Source: Loktanella sp. SALINAS62 (GTDB lineage: Bacteria > Pseudomonadota > Alphaproteobacteria > Rhodobacterales > Rhodobacteraceae). Taken from it: a stretch of DNA of 64,000 nt. Below are positions 22,109 through 33,005 of this stretch, piece after piece. A program made the position numbers and the translations under genes. The stretch's first letter is position 1. Every line of letters begins with the position of its first letter. The stretch covers positions 134,518 to 198,517 of the forward strand of contig NZ_JAAFZU010000008.1 in the NCBI RefSeq assembly GCF_018263905.1. Direction: 5' to 3'. The notes under the pieces are model-generated. The model ran no database searches, was not told the DNA's origin, and saw nothing but the letters and a program-made list of their open reading frames with translations.

Positions 22109-22129
22109 CCGCCGGAGGCATCTGCGGTC

Positions 22130-22651
22130 TCAATCCCGCCCGCGGTAGGGTTCGACGTATTGCAGAGCCATGTCCCACGGGAAAAAGATCCATGTGTCCT
22201 GACTGACTTCGGTAATAAAGGTGTCGACCTGCGGGCGACCCTTGGGTTTGGCATAGACGGTGGCGAAATGCGCCTTTGGAAACATCTCGCGGACCAGTTC
22301 CAGTGTGCGGCCCGAATCCACCAGGTCGTCGACAATCAGAATGCCTGTCCCGTCGCCCATCATGTCGGCATCCGGCGTTTTCAGCACGGAGGCATCCGAC
22401 TGGTTCTGGTGGTCATAGGATTTCACGCTGATGGTATCAACAGTCCGGATGTCCAGTTCGCGCGCGACGATCATCGCAGGGGCCATGCCGCCGCGGGTGA
22501 TGGCCACGATCGCTTTCCAGCCGCCGCCTTTTTCGCCTGCCTGGCCGTCGGGGCCCAGTCCGTCCAGCCGCCATGCCAGCGCGCGGCTGTCGCGGTGGAT
22601 CTGGTCCCAGCTGATGTGAAAGCCTTTTTCGTGGGGCAGGCGGTCGGCCAT
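22130..22651 (-). CDS. gpt: Xanthine phosphoribosyltransferase
   Basis: The 173-residue PRTase has the PRPP-binding motif [13 protein letters not shown] and the upstream [17 protein letters not shown] region, close to Gpt enzymes that salvage xanthine and guanine. The start at 22651 gives the expected N-terminus ([18 protein letters not shown]). It is 11 bases downstream of the LysE-family gene and forms the end of a fabI-lysE-gpt transcript. Confidence 0.93.
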   Translation of the reverse strand: MADRLPHEKGFHISWDQIHRDSRALAWRLDGLGPDGQAGEKGGGWKAIVAITRGGMAPAMIVARELDIRTVDTISVKSYDHQNQSDASVLKTPDADMMGDGTGILIVDDLVDSGRTLELVREMFPKAHFATVYAKPKGRPQVDTFITEVSQDTWIFFPWDMALQYVEPYRGRD

Positions 22652-22662
22652 GTCGTTTCCTT

Positions 22663-23277
22663 TCAGGTCAATGCGATTTTGAGGCCAAGGGCTGCCAGAA
22701 AACCGCCGAATGCGCGGTCGATCCACGTTTTCGCGCGTGCATAGGCCGCGCGCGGCGCCGGCAGTGAAAAGACCCGCGCCACCGCGATATACCACAGCGT
22801 TTCGTTCACAAAGACAGCCGCCAATATGGCTGCTTTCCAGATCAGGGGGGTGTCGCCGGGCACCAGACCGACAAAGACCGCGCCGAAGAAGACCGCTGGT
22901 TTGGGGTTGCTGGCAAAGGTCAGAAATCCGAACCGAATGGCCGAAATGGCGCTGCGTGGCCGGGCGGATGCGTCAACCACAGGCAGCGGATCGCGGGCAT
23001 GGCGCCACATCATGGCCGCGATGAACAGCAGGAACGCAGCACCCGCCAGTTTCAACGTCGTGAACAGCATCGGCATCACCTCGAACAGCAGGGCAAGCCC
23101 TGCCATCGCGGCCCCGGCCCACAGCAGCGCACCCAGACCAAAGCCAAGCGCCAGCGCGGCGGCAACGCGAAAACCATCTGCAGCGGCCACGCGCAGCGCC
23201 ACCACGAACGACGGCCCCGGAGAGATCGCCGCCGCCAGATGGATCAGCACCACCGTCAGAAAGGCAGCCAGTGTCAT
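22663..23277 (-). CDS. LysE family translocator (amino acid/metabolite exporter)
   Basis: The 204-residue protein has about six hydrophobic spans and the LysE/RhtB signature near the N-terminus ([12 protein letters not shown]), plus SNPKPAVFF in the middle. The family exports amino acids such as lysine, threonine or homoserine lactone; the substrate is unknown here. The start overlaps the fabI stop by 4 bases. Confidence 0.9.
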   Translation of the reverse strand: MTLAAFLTVVLIHLAAAISPGPSFVVALRVAAADGFRVAAALALGFGLGALLWAGAAMAGLALLFEVMPMLFTTLKLAGAAFLLFIAAMMWRHARDPLPVVDASARPRSAISAIRFGFLTFASNPKPAVFFGAVFVGLVPGDTPLIWKAAILAAVFVNETLWYIAVARVFSLPAPRAAYARAKTWIDRAFGGFLAALGLKIALT

Positions 23278-24080
23278 TCCTTGGTAATGTCGGGCGCGTC
23301 GACGGCTTTCATGCCGACCACGTGATAGCCCGCATCGACGTGCAGCACTTCGCCCGTGACCGCGCTGCCAAGGTCGGACAGCAGGTAAAGTGCGGATTTG
23401 CCCACTTCTTCCTGCGTGACGGTGCGCCGCAGCGGAGAGTTGTATTCGTTCCATTTCATGATCAGGCGGAAATCACCGATGCCGGATGCCGCCAGCGTCT
23501 TGATCGTGCCGGCACTGATGGCGTTGACGCGGATGTTGTCCTTGCCCAGATCCTCGGCCAGATAACGCACCGATGCTTCCAGTGCGGCCTTGGCCACGCC
23601 CATGACGTTGTAATGGGGCATCACCTTTTCCGCGCCGTAGTAGGTCAGCGTCAGGGCGGACCCGCCGTCGGTCATCATCTTTTCCGCACGCTGCACGACA
23701 GCGGTAAAGGAATAGACCGAAATATCCATTGACGTCAGAAAGTTCTGGCGGCTGGTGTCCACATAACGCCCGCGCAATTCGTTCTTGTCGGAAAAGCCGA
23801 TGGCGTGGACGATGAAATCCATCTTGTCCCATTTTTCCTGCAGCTGGCCGAACATCGCATCAACGCTGTCCATGTCGCCCACGTCGCACGGCAGGACGAT
23901 GTCCGACCCCACTTGCGCGGCCAGTGGCTGCACGCGTTTCTTCACCGCGTCGCCCTGATAGGAAAACGCCAGTTCCGCGCCCGCGTCCGCCAATGTTTTT
24001 GCGATGCCCCAGGCAATGGATTTGTCATTGGCCAGGCCCATGATCAGACCGCGTTTTCCGGCCATCAAAGTAGAGGTCAT
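23274..24080 (-). CDS. fabI: Enoyl-[acyl-carrier-protein] reductase (NADH) FabI
   Basis: The 268-residue SDR-type enzyme reduces the enoyl-ACP in each round of fatty acid elongation. It has the altered N-terminal NAD-binding motif GLANDKSIAWGIA and the FabI catalytic pair Tyr157-x6-Lys164, plus a SAGTIKTLAASGI loop. The start at 24080 (MTSTLMAGKRG) is more family-like than the upstream ATG at 24116. The promoter lies in the 140 bases shared with divergent pdxH. Confidence 0.95.
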   Translation of the reverse strand: MTSTLMAGKRGLIMGLANDKSIAWGIAKTLADAGAELAFSYQGDAVKKRVQPLAAQVGSDIVLPCDVGDMDSVDAMFGQLQEKWDKMDFIVHAIGFSDKNELRGRYVDTSRQNFLTSMDISVYSFTAVVQRAEKMMTDGGSALTLTYYGAEKVMPHYNVMGVAKAALEASVRYLAEDLGKDNIRVNAISAGTIKTLAASGIGDFRLIMKWNEYNSPLRRTVTQEEVGKSALYLLSDLGSAVTGEVLHVDAGYHVVGMKAVDAPDITKE

Positions 24081-24221
24081 TTTGGGCACCCTTGCGTAAA
24101 TATTCACTATCGTCACGTTTAGGCGATCCCCCCGCGAGGGACAAGGTATCGTGCGTCCGCCCGCTCTTGTGACAAAAGGTTCCGTCCTCTAAACCTGATC
24201 TATCAATACTGGAGACAGGCC

Positions 24222-24827
24222 ATGAACGACCGGGGCGGTATCTTTGCCGGGGACGATCCGTTTGAACTGACGCGCCGCTGGCTGTCAGAGGCCGAAGTGA
24301 CGGAACCGAACGATGCCAACGCCATTGCGCTGTCGACGGTCGATCCCGATGGCATGCCCAATGTCCGCATCGTGCTGCTCAAACAGGTCGAAGCAGACGC
24401 TTTCGTTTTCTATACGAATTATGACAGCGCCAAAGGGCAAGAGCTGGAGTCCAGCGGGCGTGCGGCATTTGTCATGCATTGGAAAAGCCTGCGGCGGCAG
24501 GTGCGGGCGCGGGGGCTGATCACCCGCGAAGACGGACCGCAGGCCGACGCCTATTACCGCAGCCGCGGTCTGGATAGCCGGATCGGGGCTTGGGCCTCTG
24601 CGCAATCGACGCCGATTGGATCGCGGGACGTCTTGATGGACCGTGTCGCGGCGGCGCGCCTGGCGCAAGGCGATGATCCGGATCGCCCGCCGTTCTGGGG
24701 GGGCTACCGCATGCGTCCGCTGGAAATCGAATTCTGGGCCGATGGCGAACATCGCTTACACGACCGTTTCCGCTGGCGCAGGGCTGATCCTGCAGCAGCA
24801 TGGGATATCACACGCCTGTCCCCGTAG
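24222..24827 (+). CDS. pdxH: Pyridoxamine/pyridoxine 5'-phosphate oxidase
   Basis: The 201-residue FMN enzyme makes pyridoxal phosphate. It carries the [10 protein letters not shown] and [13 protein letters not shown] segments, the [12 protein letters not shown] phosphate-binding region and the C-terminal FRWRR block conserved in PdxH. GGAGA lies 7 bases upstream of the ATG. A double cold-shock gene follows 32 bases later. Confidence 0.96.
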   Translation: MNDRGGIFAGDDPFELTRRWLSEAEVTEPNDANAIALSTVDPDGMPNVRIVLLKQVEADAFVFYTNYDSAKGQELESSGRAAFVMHWKSLRRQVRARGLITREDGPQADAYYRSRGLDSRIGAWASAQSTPIGSRDVLMDRVAAARLAQGDDPDRPPFWGGYRMRPLEIEFWADGEHRLHDRFRWRRADPAAAWDITRLSP

Positions 24828-24859
24828 GACCGGGATTGGAACATGAAGGAGGCTGGACA

Positions 24860-25384
24860 ATGGACGCTGACCCCACCGAAGAGGCGGTGAATGGCACGGT
24901 AAAGTGGTTTGATTCGACAAAGGGTTTCGGGTTTGTCGTCCGCGACAACGGCGGCCCCGATGTTTTGCTGCATTCGAACGTGCTGCGCAATTTCGGTCAG
25001 GGATCGATTTCCGAAGGCAGTGCTGTCAGCATGACAGTCATCAGCACCCCGCGTGGGGTGCAGGCCGAACGCATTCTGGCGATCACGCCGCCGGGAACCA
25101 GCGATGCAGTGCCGCTGGATGATCTGGAACACCTGACAGATGCCGACAGGGCGCAAATGCCATTGCTGCCCGCGCGGGTCAAATGGTTCGACAAGTCCAA
25201 AGGCTTTGGTTTCGCAAACGTGTTTGGCGCATCTGATGACATCTTTGTACATGTTGAAGTGGTTCGCCGTTGCGGTCTGGCCGAATTGACCGCCGGAGAA
25301 GCGATTGCCATGCGGGTGATACAGGGCGAGCGCGGACGCATGGCGGTCGAAATCAAATCCTGGGATCTGGGCGAGGGACACTAA
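24860..25384 (+). CDS. Protein with two cold-shock domains
   Basis: The 174-residue protein contains two CSDs, at residues about 11-75 (VKWFDSTKGFGFV) and 108-170 (VKWFDKSKGFGFA). Each carries RNP1 (KGFGF) and an RNP2-like strand (VLLHSNV; IFVHVEV). Such proteins bind single-stranded nucleic acid and act as RNA chaperones. The start at 24860 is set by a strong AAGGAGG site. The stop overlaps the next start by one base (TAATG), so the two are coupled. Confidence 0.92.
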   Translation: MDADPTEEAVNGTVKWFDSTKGFGFVVRDNGGPDVLLHSNVLRNFGQGSISEGSAVSMTVISTPRGVQAERILAITPPGTSDAVPLDDLEHLTDADRAQMPLLPARVKWFDKSKGFGFANVFGASDDIFVHVEVVRRCGLAELTAGEAIAMRVIQGERGRMAVEIKSWDLGEGH

Positions 25385-25857
25385 TGAAACGACTGACGAT
25401 CTTGGCCGTCGCGGTCACGGCTATGCTGGCGACAGACGTGCAGGCCGCTGGCTGTGATCCCGATGTGGTGACGGTGCTGGGTGATTTTGGCCGCGCGCGA
25501 TTTGCGGTTGATGTGGCCGATGACGATACCGAACGTGCCCAGGGTCTGATGAACGTGCCGGACATGCCAACCATGACCGGCATGATCTTTATCTACGACG
25601 AACCCCGTGTCGCCAGTTTCTGGATGCGCAACACGCTGATCCCACTTGATATGCTATTTGCCGGGGCGGACGGCACCATTGCCCGCATCCATCCGCAAGC
25701 CGTGCCGCTGGATGAAACCCCGATTTTTGGCGGGGACGACATTCAATATGTTCTGGAAATCAACGGCGGTCTTGCGGCACGTCTGGGGATCGCCCCCGGC
25801 GATGTCCTGCAGCACCCGGCAATCGGCCCGGAAGCGGCTGCACCTTGCGAAAGCTGA
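25384..25857 (+). CDS. DUF192 family secreted protein
   Basis: The 157-residue protein has a signal peptide ending near VQAAG (residue 21). A DUF192 domain follows with its typical RAQGLMN, MIFIYDEP, SFWMRNTLIPLDMLF and YVLEINGG motifs. The function of the family is unknown; members are small beta-fold exported proteins. It begins at the last base of the cold-shock gene stop. Confidence 0.9.
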   Translation: MKRLTILAVAVTAMLATDVQAAGCDPDVVTVLGDFGRARFAVDVADDDTERAQGLMNVPDMPTMTGMIFIYDEPRVASFWMRNTLIPLDMLFAGADGTIARIHPQAVPLDETPIFGGDDIQYVLEINGGLAARLGIAPGDVLQHPAIGPEAAAPCES

Positions 25858-25906
25858 TTTTCGTGCTTTTCAATTCCGATTTCACACCTTATGGGTGGCG
25901 ACGGTT

Positions 25907-25983
25907 CGGGGCGTAGCGCAGCCTGGTAGCGCATCTGTTTTGGGAACAGAGGGTCGTAGGTTCGAATCCTATCGCCCCGACCA
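25907..25983 (+). tRNA. tRNA-Pro (anticodon TGG)
   Basis: A 77-nt cloverleaf has a 7-bp acceptor stem (CGGGGCG with CGCCCCG), the anticodon loop TTTGGGA giving TGG, a normal TTCGAAT T-loop, and an encoded CCA at 25981-25983. The flanking sequence shows no integrated element. Confidence 0.97.
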
Positions 25984-26500
25984 GCACATCCACTTCACAT
26001 GCATATGACACGATTCGCCTAATCCTTGGGCGAACCACATCATGTTGTGTGTGGCTTGGTTGCACACCCCCGTCGTGGTGGTGCCGCGACCGAATTTTGC
26101 CAACCCGATTGCAGCCAAATCTTAACAATTGATTGTAAGTCGCTTGAATCCTTGGCGGACTTTCCGGCGCGTCGGTGGATGAAATTGTGGACAACAGGCG
26201 GATGAATCGGTGGGCAATTGGGCGGTCTGATCTGGCGCGGATCGTCAACCTGATAAAACCGATTTTCCGACAATAAAGCCGTTGACCCCCCCGCCACTGA
26301 TACGTCAGGTTGTGCAGGTCGGCAAAAGCTGCACCACATGTAGTGGTCGACGTGTGTGGGACCTAGTGCATTGGGTAAGCTGAAACACCGGGCGTGGCGC
26401 CAGGCGACCCCGGCATTTCATCGTCACACATCAGAGCAGTGCCTGAACCGAGGCATACCATAAAACAGGGCCGCACGGCGGCAGGGTAAAGGGATCGAAC
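25984..26500. promoter_or_regulatory. Long non-coding leader upstream of nrdJ
   Basis: There is no credible gene in these 517 bases. A palindrome ACCAC-N5-GTGGT at 26333-26347 could be an operator, possibly for the nucleotide reductase repressor NrdR, but it does not match that box closely. A possible -35 TTGACC lies at 26283. The remainder shows no clear riboswitch or hairpin. Confidence 0.35.
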
Positions 26501-29500
26501 ATGAAAATCGCACGCAGCTTCACGACCGAAGGGCAGGACGCCTATAACGACGTGGCTTTCAAAAGCGCGACGTCGGAAATCCGCAATCCCGACGGGACGG
26601 TGGTGTTCAAGCTTGAAGGCTGCGAGATCCCCAAAAGCTGGTCGCAGGTGGCATCCGATGTCATCGCCCAGAAATATTTCCGCAAGGCAGGCGTCCCCAG
26701 CAAGGTGAACAAGGTCAAGGAAAAGGGCGTCCCCGCCTTCCTGTGGCGCTCTGTTCCCGCTGACGATGCAGAATTCGGCGGCGAAACCAGTGCAAAGCAA
26801 GTGTTTGACCGTCTGGCCGGGGCTTGGGCCTATTGGGGTTGGAAGGGTGGTTATTTCACCACCGAATCCGACGCCCGCGCGTATTTCGACGAAATGCGCC
26901 ACATGCTGGCGACCCAGCGCGCGGCCCCCAACAGCCCGCAGTGGTTCAACACCGGCCTGCATTGGGCGTACGGCATCGACGGACCGGCACAGGGCCATTA
27001 CTATGTCGATTTCGAAACGAAAGAGCTGACCAAATCCACGTCCAGCTACGAACATCCGCAGCCGCACGCCTGTTTCATCCAGTCCGTCGGTGACGATCTG
27101 GTCAACGAGGGCGGCATCATGGACCTGTGGGTGCGTGAAGCGCGCCTGTTCAAATACGGCTCTGGCACCGGCACCAACTTTTCCAGCCTGCGCGGCGAGG
27201 GCGAGGCGCTGTCCGGCGGCGGTAAATCATCGGGCCTGATGGGTTTTTTGAAAATCGGTGACCGCGCAGCGGGCGCGATCAAATCCGGCGGCACCACGCG
27301 CCGCGCGGCCAAAATGGTCATCGTCGACGCCGACCACCCCGATATCGAACAGTTCATCAACTGGAAGGTGCTGGAAGAACAAAAGGTCGCCAGCATCGTG
27401 GCCGGGTCCAAGATGCACGAAGAAAAGCTGAACGCGATCTTTGCCGCGATCAAGGCATGGGACGGCACTGCCGAAGACGCCTATGACCCCAAGGTCAATC
27501 CCGCCCTGCAAGCCGCTGTGAAAGCTGCGAAAAAAGTGGCGATCCCCGAGACATATGTAAAGCGTGTGCTGGATTACGCAAAGCAGGGCCACACCAGCAT
27601 CGAATTCCCGACCTACGACACCGACTGGGATTCCGAAGCCTACAGCTCTGTCTCTGGCCAGAATTCGAACAACTCGATCCGGGTGACGGATGATTTCCTG
27701 AAGGCCGTGCAGAACGACGGCGATTGGAAACTGATCAACCGCCGCAACGGCGAAGTCGCCAAGATCATCAAGGCCCGCGACCTGTGGGAACAGGTCGGCC
27801 ACGCCGCATGGGCCTGCGCCGATCCGGGCATTCAGTATCACGACACGGTCAACGCATGGCACACCTGCCCCGAAGACGGCGCGATCCGCGGATCGAACCC
27901 CTGTTCGGAATACATGTTCCTTGACGATACTGCCTGCAATCTGGCGTCGATGAACCTGCTGACATTCTACGAAAACGGCGAATTTCAGGCCGACGATTAC
28001 ATCCACGCCACGCGCCTGTGGACCGTGACGCTGGAAATCAGCGTGCTGATGGCACAATTCCCGTCCAAGGAAATCGCGCAGCGGTCCTATGACTTCCGCA
28101 CGCTGGGACTGGGCTATGCCAACATCGGCGGTCTGCTGATGAACATGGGTCTGGGCTATGACAGTGCCGAAGGCCGCGCGATGGCCGGTGCCCTGACCGC
28201 GATCCTGACTGGCGTGTCCTATGCGACATCCGCCGAAATGGCGGGTGAGCTGGGCGCGTTCCCCGGTTATGCCAAGAACGAACAGCACATGCTGCGCGTG
28301 ATCCGCAACCACCGCAACGCGGCCAAGGGCAAACTGGTCGGTTACGAAGGGTTGGACATCACGCCGGTTCCGCTGGACCGCAAATCCTGCCCCGACCAAC
28401 GCCTGCCGCAAATGGCAGTCGATGCATGGGACAACGCCCTGAAACTGGGCGAGGCGCACGGCTACCGCAACGCGCAGGTCAGCGTCATCGCACCGACCGG
28501 CACCATCGGTCTGGTCATGGATTGCGACACCACCGGGATCGAGCCTGATTTTGCACTGGTGAAATTCAAGAAACTGGCCGGTGGCGGTTATTTCAAGATC
28601 ATCAACCAGTCAGTGCCCGCAGCGCTTGAAAAACTGGGATATCGCACGTCCCAGATCGAAGAAATCATTGCCTACGCGGTCGGTCACGGGTCCATCGGTC
28701 AGGCACCGGGGATCAACCACACCTCACTGGTCGGTCATGGCTTCGGTCAGGCAGAGATCGACAAGGTCGAAGGCGCGCTGAAAGCCGCGTTCGATATCCG
28801 TTTCGTGTTCAACCAGTGGACGCTGGGCGAAGATTTCTGCACCGGCACGCTGGGCATTCCTGCGGCCAAGCTGAACGATCCGACCTTTGATCTGCTGCGT
28901 CACCTTGGGTTCACAAAAGCCGATATCGACGCGGCCAACGCCCATGTCTGCGGCACCATGACGCTAGAAGGTGCGCCGCACCTGAAAGAAGAACACTACA
29001 GCGTCTTCGACTGCGCCAACCCCTGCGGCAAGATCGGCAAACGCTATCTGTCCGTCGACAGCCACATCTACATGATGGCCGCGGCGCAGTCGTTCATCTC
29101 TGGCGCGATTTCCAAGACGATCAACATGCCCAACGATGCCACGATCGAGGACTGCCAAAAGGCATACGAACTGTCGTGGTCACTGGGGATCAAGGCCAAC
29201 GCGCTGTATCGTGACGGATCGAAACTGTCGCAGCCGCTTGCGGCCTCGCTGGTCGAGGATGACGAGGAAGCCGCCGAGATTCTGGAAAGCGGATCGCACC
29301 ACGAAAAGGCCGCCGTGCTGGCTGAAAAGATCGTGGAAAAGATCATCATCCGCGAGGTCGTGAAATCGCAGCGCGACAAGTTGCCGGAAAGGCGCAAGGG
29401 CTACACCCAAAAGGCCATCGTCGGCGGTCACAAGGTTTACCTGCGGACAGGGGAATACCAGAACGGCAAGCTGGGCGAAATCTTCATCGACATGCACAAG

Positions 29501-30151
29501 GAAGGTGCCGGTTTCCGCGCGATGATGAACAACTTTGCCATCGCCGTATCCGTGGGCCTGCAATACGGTGTGCCACTCGAAGAATTCGTGGACGCCTTTA
29601 CGTTCACTAAATTCGAACCGGCGGGCATGGTGCAGGGCAACGACAGCATCAAGAACGCGACGTCGATCCTGGATTATATCTTCCGCGAACTGGCGGTCAG
29701 CTATCTGGACCGCACCGATCTGGCCCATGTCAAACCCGAAGGCGCGTCCTTTGACGACATTGGCCGTGGCGAAGAAGAAGGCGTCAGCAACGTCAAGACC
29801 CCGACAGAGGACGCGGCCAGCCGTAGCCTTGAAGTGCTCAAGCAGATCAGCTCGACCGGATATCTGCGCAAGCGGATGCCGCAGGAACTGGTCGTGTTGC
29901 AGGGCGGTCAGTCCATGGTCGCGGACACAGTCGCCGCACTGCAGACACTGGTGCCCGAAGTCAGCCGTCAGGTCGCCACCGCGATGTCATCGGGCACGAT
30001 GCAATCCAGCGGCAGCCTGACGATGCGCGACAAGGCCAAGATGCAGGGCTACGAAGGCGATCCCTGCGGCGAATGCGGCAACTACACGCTGGTGCGCAAC
30101 GGCACTTGCATGAAATGCAACACCTGCGGCGGAACAAGCGGGTGTAGCTAA
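26501..30151 (+). CDS. nrdJ: Adenosylcobalamin-dependent (class II) ribonucleoside-diphosphate reductase
   Basis: The 1,216-residue enzyme makes deoxyribonucleotides with B12 instead of oxygen. It carries the [21 protein letters not shown] active-site block near residue 466 and the [10 protein letters not shown] segment. A TSCPD-type domain lies around residues 985-1070. The C-terminal zinc-ribbon-like region has four cysteines and ends in a CGG-x5-CS tail that probably re-reduces the active site. The long architecture is usual for roseobacters. It is monocistronic or joined only to a tiny downstream frame before a terminator at 30422. Confidence 0.97.
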   Translation: MKIARSFTTEGQDAYNDVAFKSATSEIRNPDGTVVFKLEGCEIPKSWSQVASDVIAQKYFRKAGVPSKVNKVKEKGVPAFLWRSVPADDAEFGGETSAKQVFDRLAGAWAYWGWKGGYFTTESDARAYFDEMRHMLATQRAAPNSPQWFNTGLHWAYGIDGPAQGHYYVDFETKELTKSTSSYEHPQPHACFIQSVGDDLVNEGGIMDLWVREARLFKYGSGTGTNFSSLRGEGEALSGGGKSSGLMGFLKIGDRAAGAIKSGGTTRRAAKMVIVDADHPDIEQFINWKVLEEQKVASIVAGSKMHEEKLNAIFAAIKAWDGTAEDAYDPKVNPALQAAVKAAKKVAIPETYVKRVLDYAKQGHTSIEFPTYDTDWDSEAYSSVSGQNSNNSIRVTDDFLKAVQNDGDWKLINRRNGEVAKIIKARDLWEQVGHAAWACADPGIQYHDTVNAWHTCPEDGAIRGSNPCSEYMFLDDTACNLASMNLLTFYENGEFQADDYIHATRLWTVTLEISVLMAQFPSKEIAQRSYDFRTLGLGYANIGGLLMNMGLGYDSAEGRAMAGALTAILTGVSYATSAEMAGELGAFPGYAKNEQHMLRVIRNHRNAAKGKLVGYEGLDITPVPLDRKSCPDQRLPQMAVDAWDNALKLGEAHGYRNAQVSVIAPTGTIGLVMDCDTTGIEPDFALVKFKKLAGGGYFKIINQSVPAALEKLGYRTSQIEEIIAYAVGHGSIGQAPGINHTSLVGHGFGQAEIDKVEGALKAAFDIRFVFNQWTLGEDFCTGTLGIPAAKLNDPTFDLLRHLGFTKADIDAANAHVCGTMTLEGAPHLKEEHYSVFDCANPCGKIGKRYLSVDSHIYMMAAAQSFISGAISKTINMPNDATIEDCQKAYELSWSLGIKANALYRDGSKLSQPLAASLVEDDEEAAEILESGSHHEKAAVLAEKIVEKIIIREVVKSQRDKLPERRKGYTQKAIVGGHKVYLRTGEYQNGKLGEIFIDMHKEGAGFRAMMNNFAIAVSVGLQYGVPLEEFVDAFTFTKFEPAGMVQGNDSIKNATSILDYIFRELAVSYLDRTDLAHVKPEGASFDDIGRGEEEGVSNVKTPTEDAASRSLEVLKQISSTGYLRKRMPQELVVLQGGQSMVADTVAALQTLVPEVSRQVATAMSSGTMQSSGSLTMRDKAKMQGYEGDPCGECGNYTLVRNGTCMKCNTCGGTSGCS

Positions 30152-30269
30152 GTCGAAAAGGAACCGTTGGTGCGGCGGGCATAGTTCCTCCCAGCCACCG
30201 GTTAAAACGGGCAAAGCGGCCAGAAATGGTCGGTTTGCCCAGCAGGACCCAGCGGTTCTGCGTTACGAG

Positions 30270-30410
30270 TTGAGTGATTGGCACGCGTTTTACGATTGGG
30301 GTGCCACCAGAGCGATGACGGAGTTTGAATCCGGAGTGAGTGCGCTTGCTTCCGGCGCGGATCGGGCCACAGGCAAAAAACTTCGAGCGGTAAAATCACG
30401 AGCCCGATAA
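30270..30410 (+). CDS. Possible small protein gene or gene remnant downstream of nrdJ
   Basis: A frame ending at a TAA at 30408-30410 reads through a protein-like stretch (SDWHAFYDWGATRAMTEF onwards, then a basic Arg/Lys-rich tail). The first usable start is TTG at 30270 (46 residues), but similar-looking sequence continues open upstream to about 30158 without any ATG or GTG. It lies 12 bases before a strong terminator, so it is probably transcribed. It may be a decayed gene, a leaderless TTG gene or chance. The rest of 30152-30646 shows no other gene. Confidence 0.25.
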   Translation: MSDWHAFYDWGATRAMTEFESGVSALASGADRATGKKLRAVKSRAR

Positions 30411-30421
30411 GCGAAACTCAC

Positions 30422-30447
30422 GGGGTCCCTTCGGGGGCCCCTTTTTT
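30422..30447 (+). terminator. Rho-independent terminator downstream of nrdJ
   Basis: An 8-bp GC stem (GGGGTCCC with GGGGCCCC, one T-G pair) on a TTCG tetraloop is followed by six T residues. It ends the transcript that begins at nrdJ 270 bases upstream. Confidence 0.9.
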
Positions 30448-30646
30448 CGTCACGAAGAGCGTTTCAAAAGGCGCGCGCATCAGTTTGGGGGATCGGGTCG
30501 CGTCATTTCGTCCCGACGCCGGGTGTTGCAAGCAAAACAGTGTTCGGTTTCAAACGTGTGATTTAGCATACCGGAAATTTTATTTCTGCGCCGATGTCCT
30601 ACAGATCGGGGTAGGTGTTTTTACAGATACATGCGGGAGAACGTTC

Positions 30647-31804
30647 ATGTTGCAGCGTCACTATGAACTTGACTGGCTTCGTGTTCTTCTTTTTGCGCTT
30701 TTGGTGCCGCATCACGTCGCAGTTGGATTTGTTGACTGGGGCGCAGACATTTACGGTTTCGTGAACAATGATTTGGCGGGGGACATGATGAATCTGTTCA
30801 TCTATTGGAGCCATAGCTGGCGGTTGCCGTCATTGTTCATGATCGCTGGGGTTGGCACCTGGTTTCTGACTGGTCGCGGCACTGGTATCCGTTTTATGGG
30901 TGGCAGACTTTTACGTCTGCTTGTTCCAGCGTTATTCGCCGCCGCATTTATCAATGTTTTCGGCGGTTATGCGATTGCATACATGACCGGTGCGCAACAT
31001 GGATTTTTTCCCTTTTGGTGGCAATGGCTCAGTGATTTCGAACCACGACAGGTTCAGCACCTCTGGTTCTTGTTTAATCTGGCAATCTACTCGGTGCTGT
31101 GCTGGCCAGTGTTCGCGTATCGCGACCGGATCGCGCTGGGGGCATTACTGCCCGCGCGTCTTATGCTGTTTCTGCTCGTCGTTTCGGTGTTAGCGGTTGT
31201 GCTCTTTAAGCCCTATGCTGCTGCCATTGCCGGAGACAACTATCAGTTTCCATATTACCTCGTGTTTTTCCTCGGCGGCTTTCTGATTGGAAGCAATTGC
31301 GCGATGATCCTCGGGTGGGTTGGACGTCGGGTCTGGATACTCCTATCGACCGCGTGCGTGCTTTTCGGCGCAAAGGTGTTACTGCTTGCAATAGCGCTTG
31401 AAGCGGACGTTGCCACCGGTGAAGCACTGGCCGCAGGTGGCTGGGTCCCGTTGGGTCTTAACCCAGAAAACGCCACGCTATTTTCAGTCATCGAAGCCGC
31501 AACAGCATGGGCCTGGTGTTTGACTGCGTTGGGTCTGGCCGTCCGTTTTTTAAATAAACCGAGCAGTCTGCTGTCCGAGCTTAACCGGGCCGTATTTCCG
31601 GTCTATGTCTTGCATTTCCCCGTGACGCTTGTGGGACTTGCACTTGTGGCGCAAGTATCTTTGCCTTGGGCGATTGAGTTTTTTGGCCTGCTGATCTTTG
31701 TATATGGAATGACGTGGATTTTGTGGCGTATCGCTGACAGGCTCGGGTCCGCATCCTACCTTGTCGGTGGAAAGCCGGCGGTAGCAGGCCCCAAATTTCC
31801 TTGA
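30647..31804 (+). CDS. Acyltransferase family 3 integral membrane protein
   Basis: The 385-residue protein starts with LDWLRVLLFALLVPHHV, the first span of the Acyl_transf_3 family with its early His-His pair, and has about ten membrane spans. Members O-acylate sugars, lipids or antibiotics; here the acceptor is unknown. The start at 30647 follows GGGAGA. The gene and its flanks look less GC-rich than the core genes, and it is not in an operon, so recent acquisition is possible. Confidence 0.85.
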   Translation: MLQRHYELDWLRVLLFALLVPHHVAVGFVDWGADIYGFVNNDLAGDMMNLFIYWSHSWRLPSLFMIAGVGTWFLTGRGTGIRFMGGRLLRLLVPALFAAAFINVFGGYAIAYMTGAQHGFFPFWWQWLSDFEPRQVQHLWFLFNLAIYSVLCWPVFAYRDRIALGALLPARLMLFLLVVSVLAVVLFKPYAAAIAGDNYQFPYYLVFFLGGFLIGSNCAMILGWVGRRVWILLSTACVLFGAKVLLLAIALEADVATGEALAAGGWVPLGLNPENATLFSVIEAATAWAWCLTALGLAVRFLNKPSSLLSELNRAVFPVYVLHFPVTLVGLALVAQVSLPWAIEFFGLLIFVYGMTWILWRIADRLGSASYLVGGKPAVAGPKFP

Positions 31805-31949
31805 CGATTATTTTGACGACCCGGTAGGCTACAGGCCCAGATCGGCGCTTTGCACGAAGTGGAAACTTGGCTGATGTCTGGCCAGCGCGTTTTCACACCA
31901 ACGTGGACGTCATTCGCAATTTGTTAAGGAATGGATTCGTCTCGGTGCG

Positions 31950-32870
31950 TCAGGGCCAGTCCGAGTGGCTGCGCGACTGGGCGAGTTTCGCCGCCTGATC
32001 CTTGCGACCGATGGCTTTGCGAAAGGCGCCGGGCGGAAAACCGGTTTGCGTTTTGAAAAATGCGCTGAAGTGGGACGTGTTGCGAAACCCCAAATAGTCG
32101 GCGATCTGGTCGATGGTCTGATGTGATCTTTCCAGCAAAGCCTGCGCCTCGAACACTGTGCGGTCCTGTATCAGCCGTTGTGGTGGCTTAGCCAGCGTCC
32201 GCGTGCAGATGTCGTGCAGCCTGTCAGAAGAGATACCCAGTTCCTGCGCAAAACGGGCGACGGTCCAGCGGTCGCGCAAATGGGCCTCTACCAGCAGTCG
32301 AAAGCGTTCCAGCGTCAGGGTCGAATTAGAGTAGCCGCCCGTCTGGATGACGTCACTGATCCCGGCCCGCCACAACAGCACAAGCAAGATCCTGATTTGC
32401 GCCTCGATGATGGTTTCCTTGCCGGTCTGGTTTGCCTCTAATTCCTGTAGAATGGCGGCAAAGCAGTCCCTTGCACTGTCGCGGATATCCTCTTTGGTCT
32501 CAAAGCTCAGAACGAAATCGCGGGTCGTCATCATCCGCAATGCGGCGGCTTCCGGTCTGTGGCCGATCGCGTTGGCAAGCGTCGTTTCACCCAGTGTCAT
32601 GATGGTGCCATTGCTGCCTGCGTGGGCGCGGATACGCACGCCATCGTTCTTTGGTTCCCACAGGAAAGCGGGTGCAACGATGATGCGTTCGTCGGTGGGC
32701 GTGATCCGTGTCAGCCTTCCTGATGAAAGAAAGATGCAGGTCCAGGTGCGGCTGTTGAATTCGACTGTGCGGCTCAGGATCCGGTCATAAAGCGCACTTT
32801 GAAACACCTCTGCATGAACGCTTGCGTGCGTCGGGGACCCAAACTGAAACGTCAAAGATTCGGCAGACAT
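31950..32870 (-). CDS. AraC family transcriptional regulator
   Basis: The 306-residue protein has an N-terminal sensor region and a C-terminal double helix-turn-helix (residues about 205-300) ending in IADYLGFRNTSHFSAFFKTQTGFPPGAFR, split here by the normal AraC pattern. The start at 32870 (MSAESLTF) is chosen because the upstream in-frame stretch crosses the divergent promoter. It is divergent from the aldehyde dehydrogenase at 33006 with 135 bases between, so it probably controls that operon in response to a small aromatic or similar ligand (inference). Confidence 0.9.
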   Translation of the reverse strand: MSAESLTFQFGSPTHASVHAEVFQSALYDRILSRTVEFNSRTWTCIFLSSGRLTRITPTDERIIVAPAFLWEPKNDGVRIRAHAGSNGTIMTLGETTLANAIGHRPEAAALRMMTTRDFVLSFETKEDIRDSARDCFAAILQELEANQTGKETIIEAQIRILLVLLWRAGISDVIQTGGYSNSTLTLERFRLLVEAHLRDRWTVARFAQELGISSDRLHDICTRTLAKPPQRLIQDRTVFEAQALLERSHQTIDQIADYLGFRNTSHFSAFFKTQTGFPPGAFRKAIGRKDQAAKLAQSRSHSDWP

Positions 32871-33005
32871 AACCAGAAGAATACATGAAATACCCAGATA
32901 TCCATATTTCTTTCGTATATTCTGGGCATAGGGTGATCGGCGGCTACGGGAGATAGCCGCTGTGATGGCAAGCAAGACTGCCGCACAGCGAAGGGGAGGA
33001 ATAAC

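Noticed and set aside
27227-28459. A 410-residue minus-strand open frame opposite nrdJ
   Set aside because: It lies entirely inside nrdJ and is an antisense shadow.
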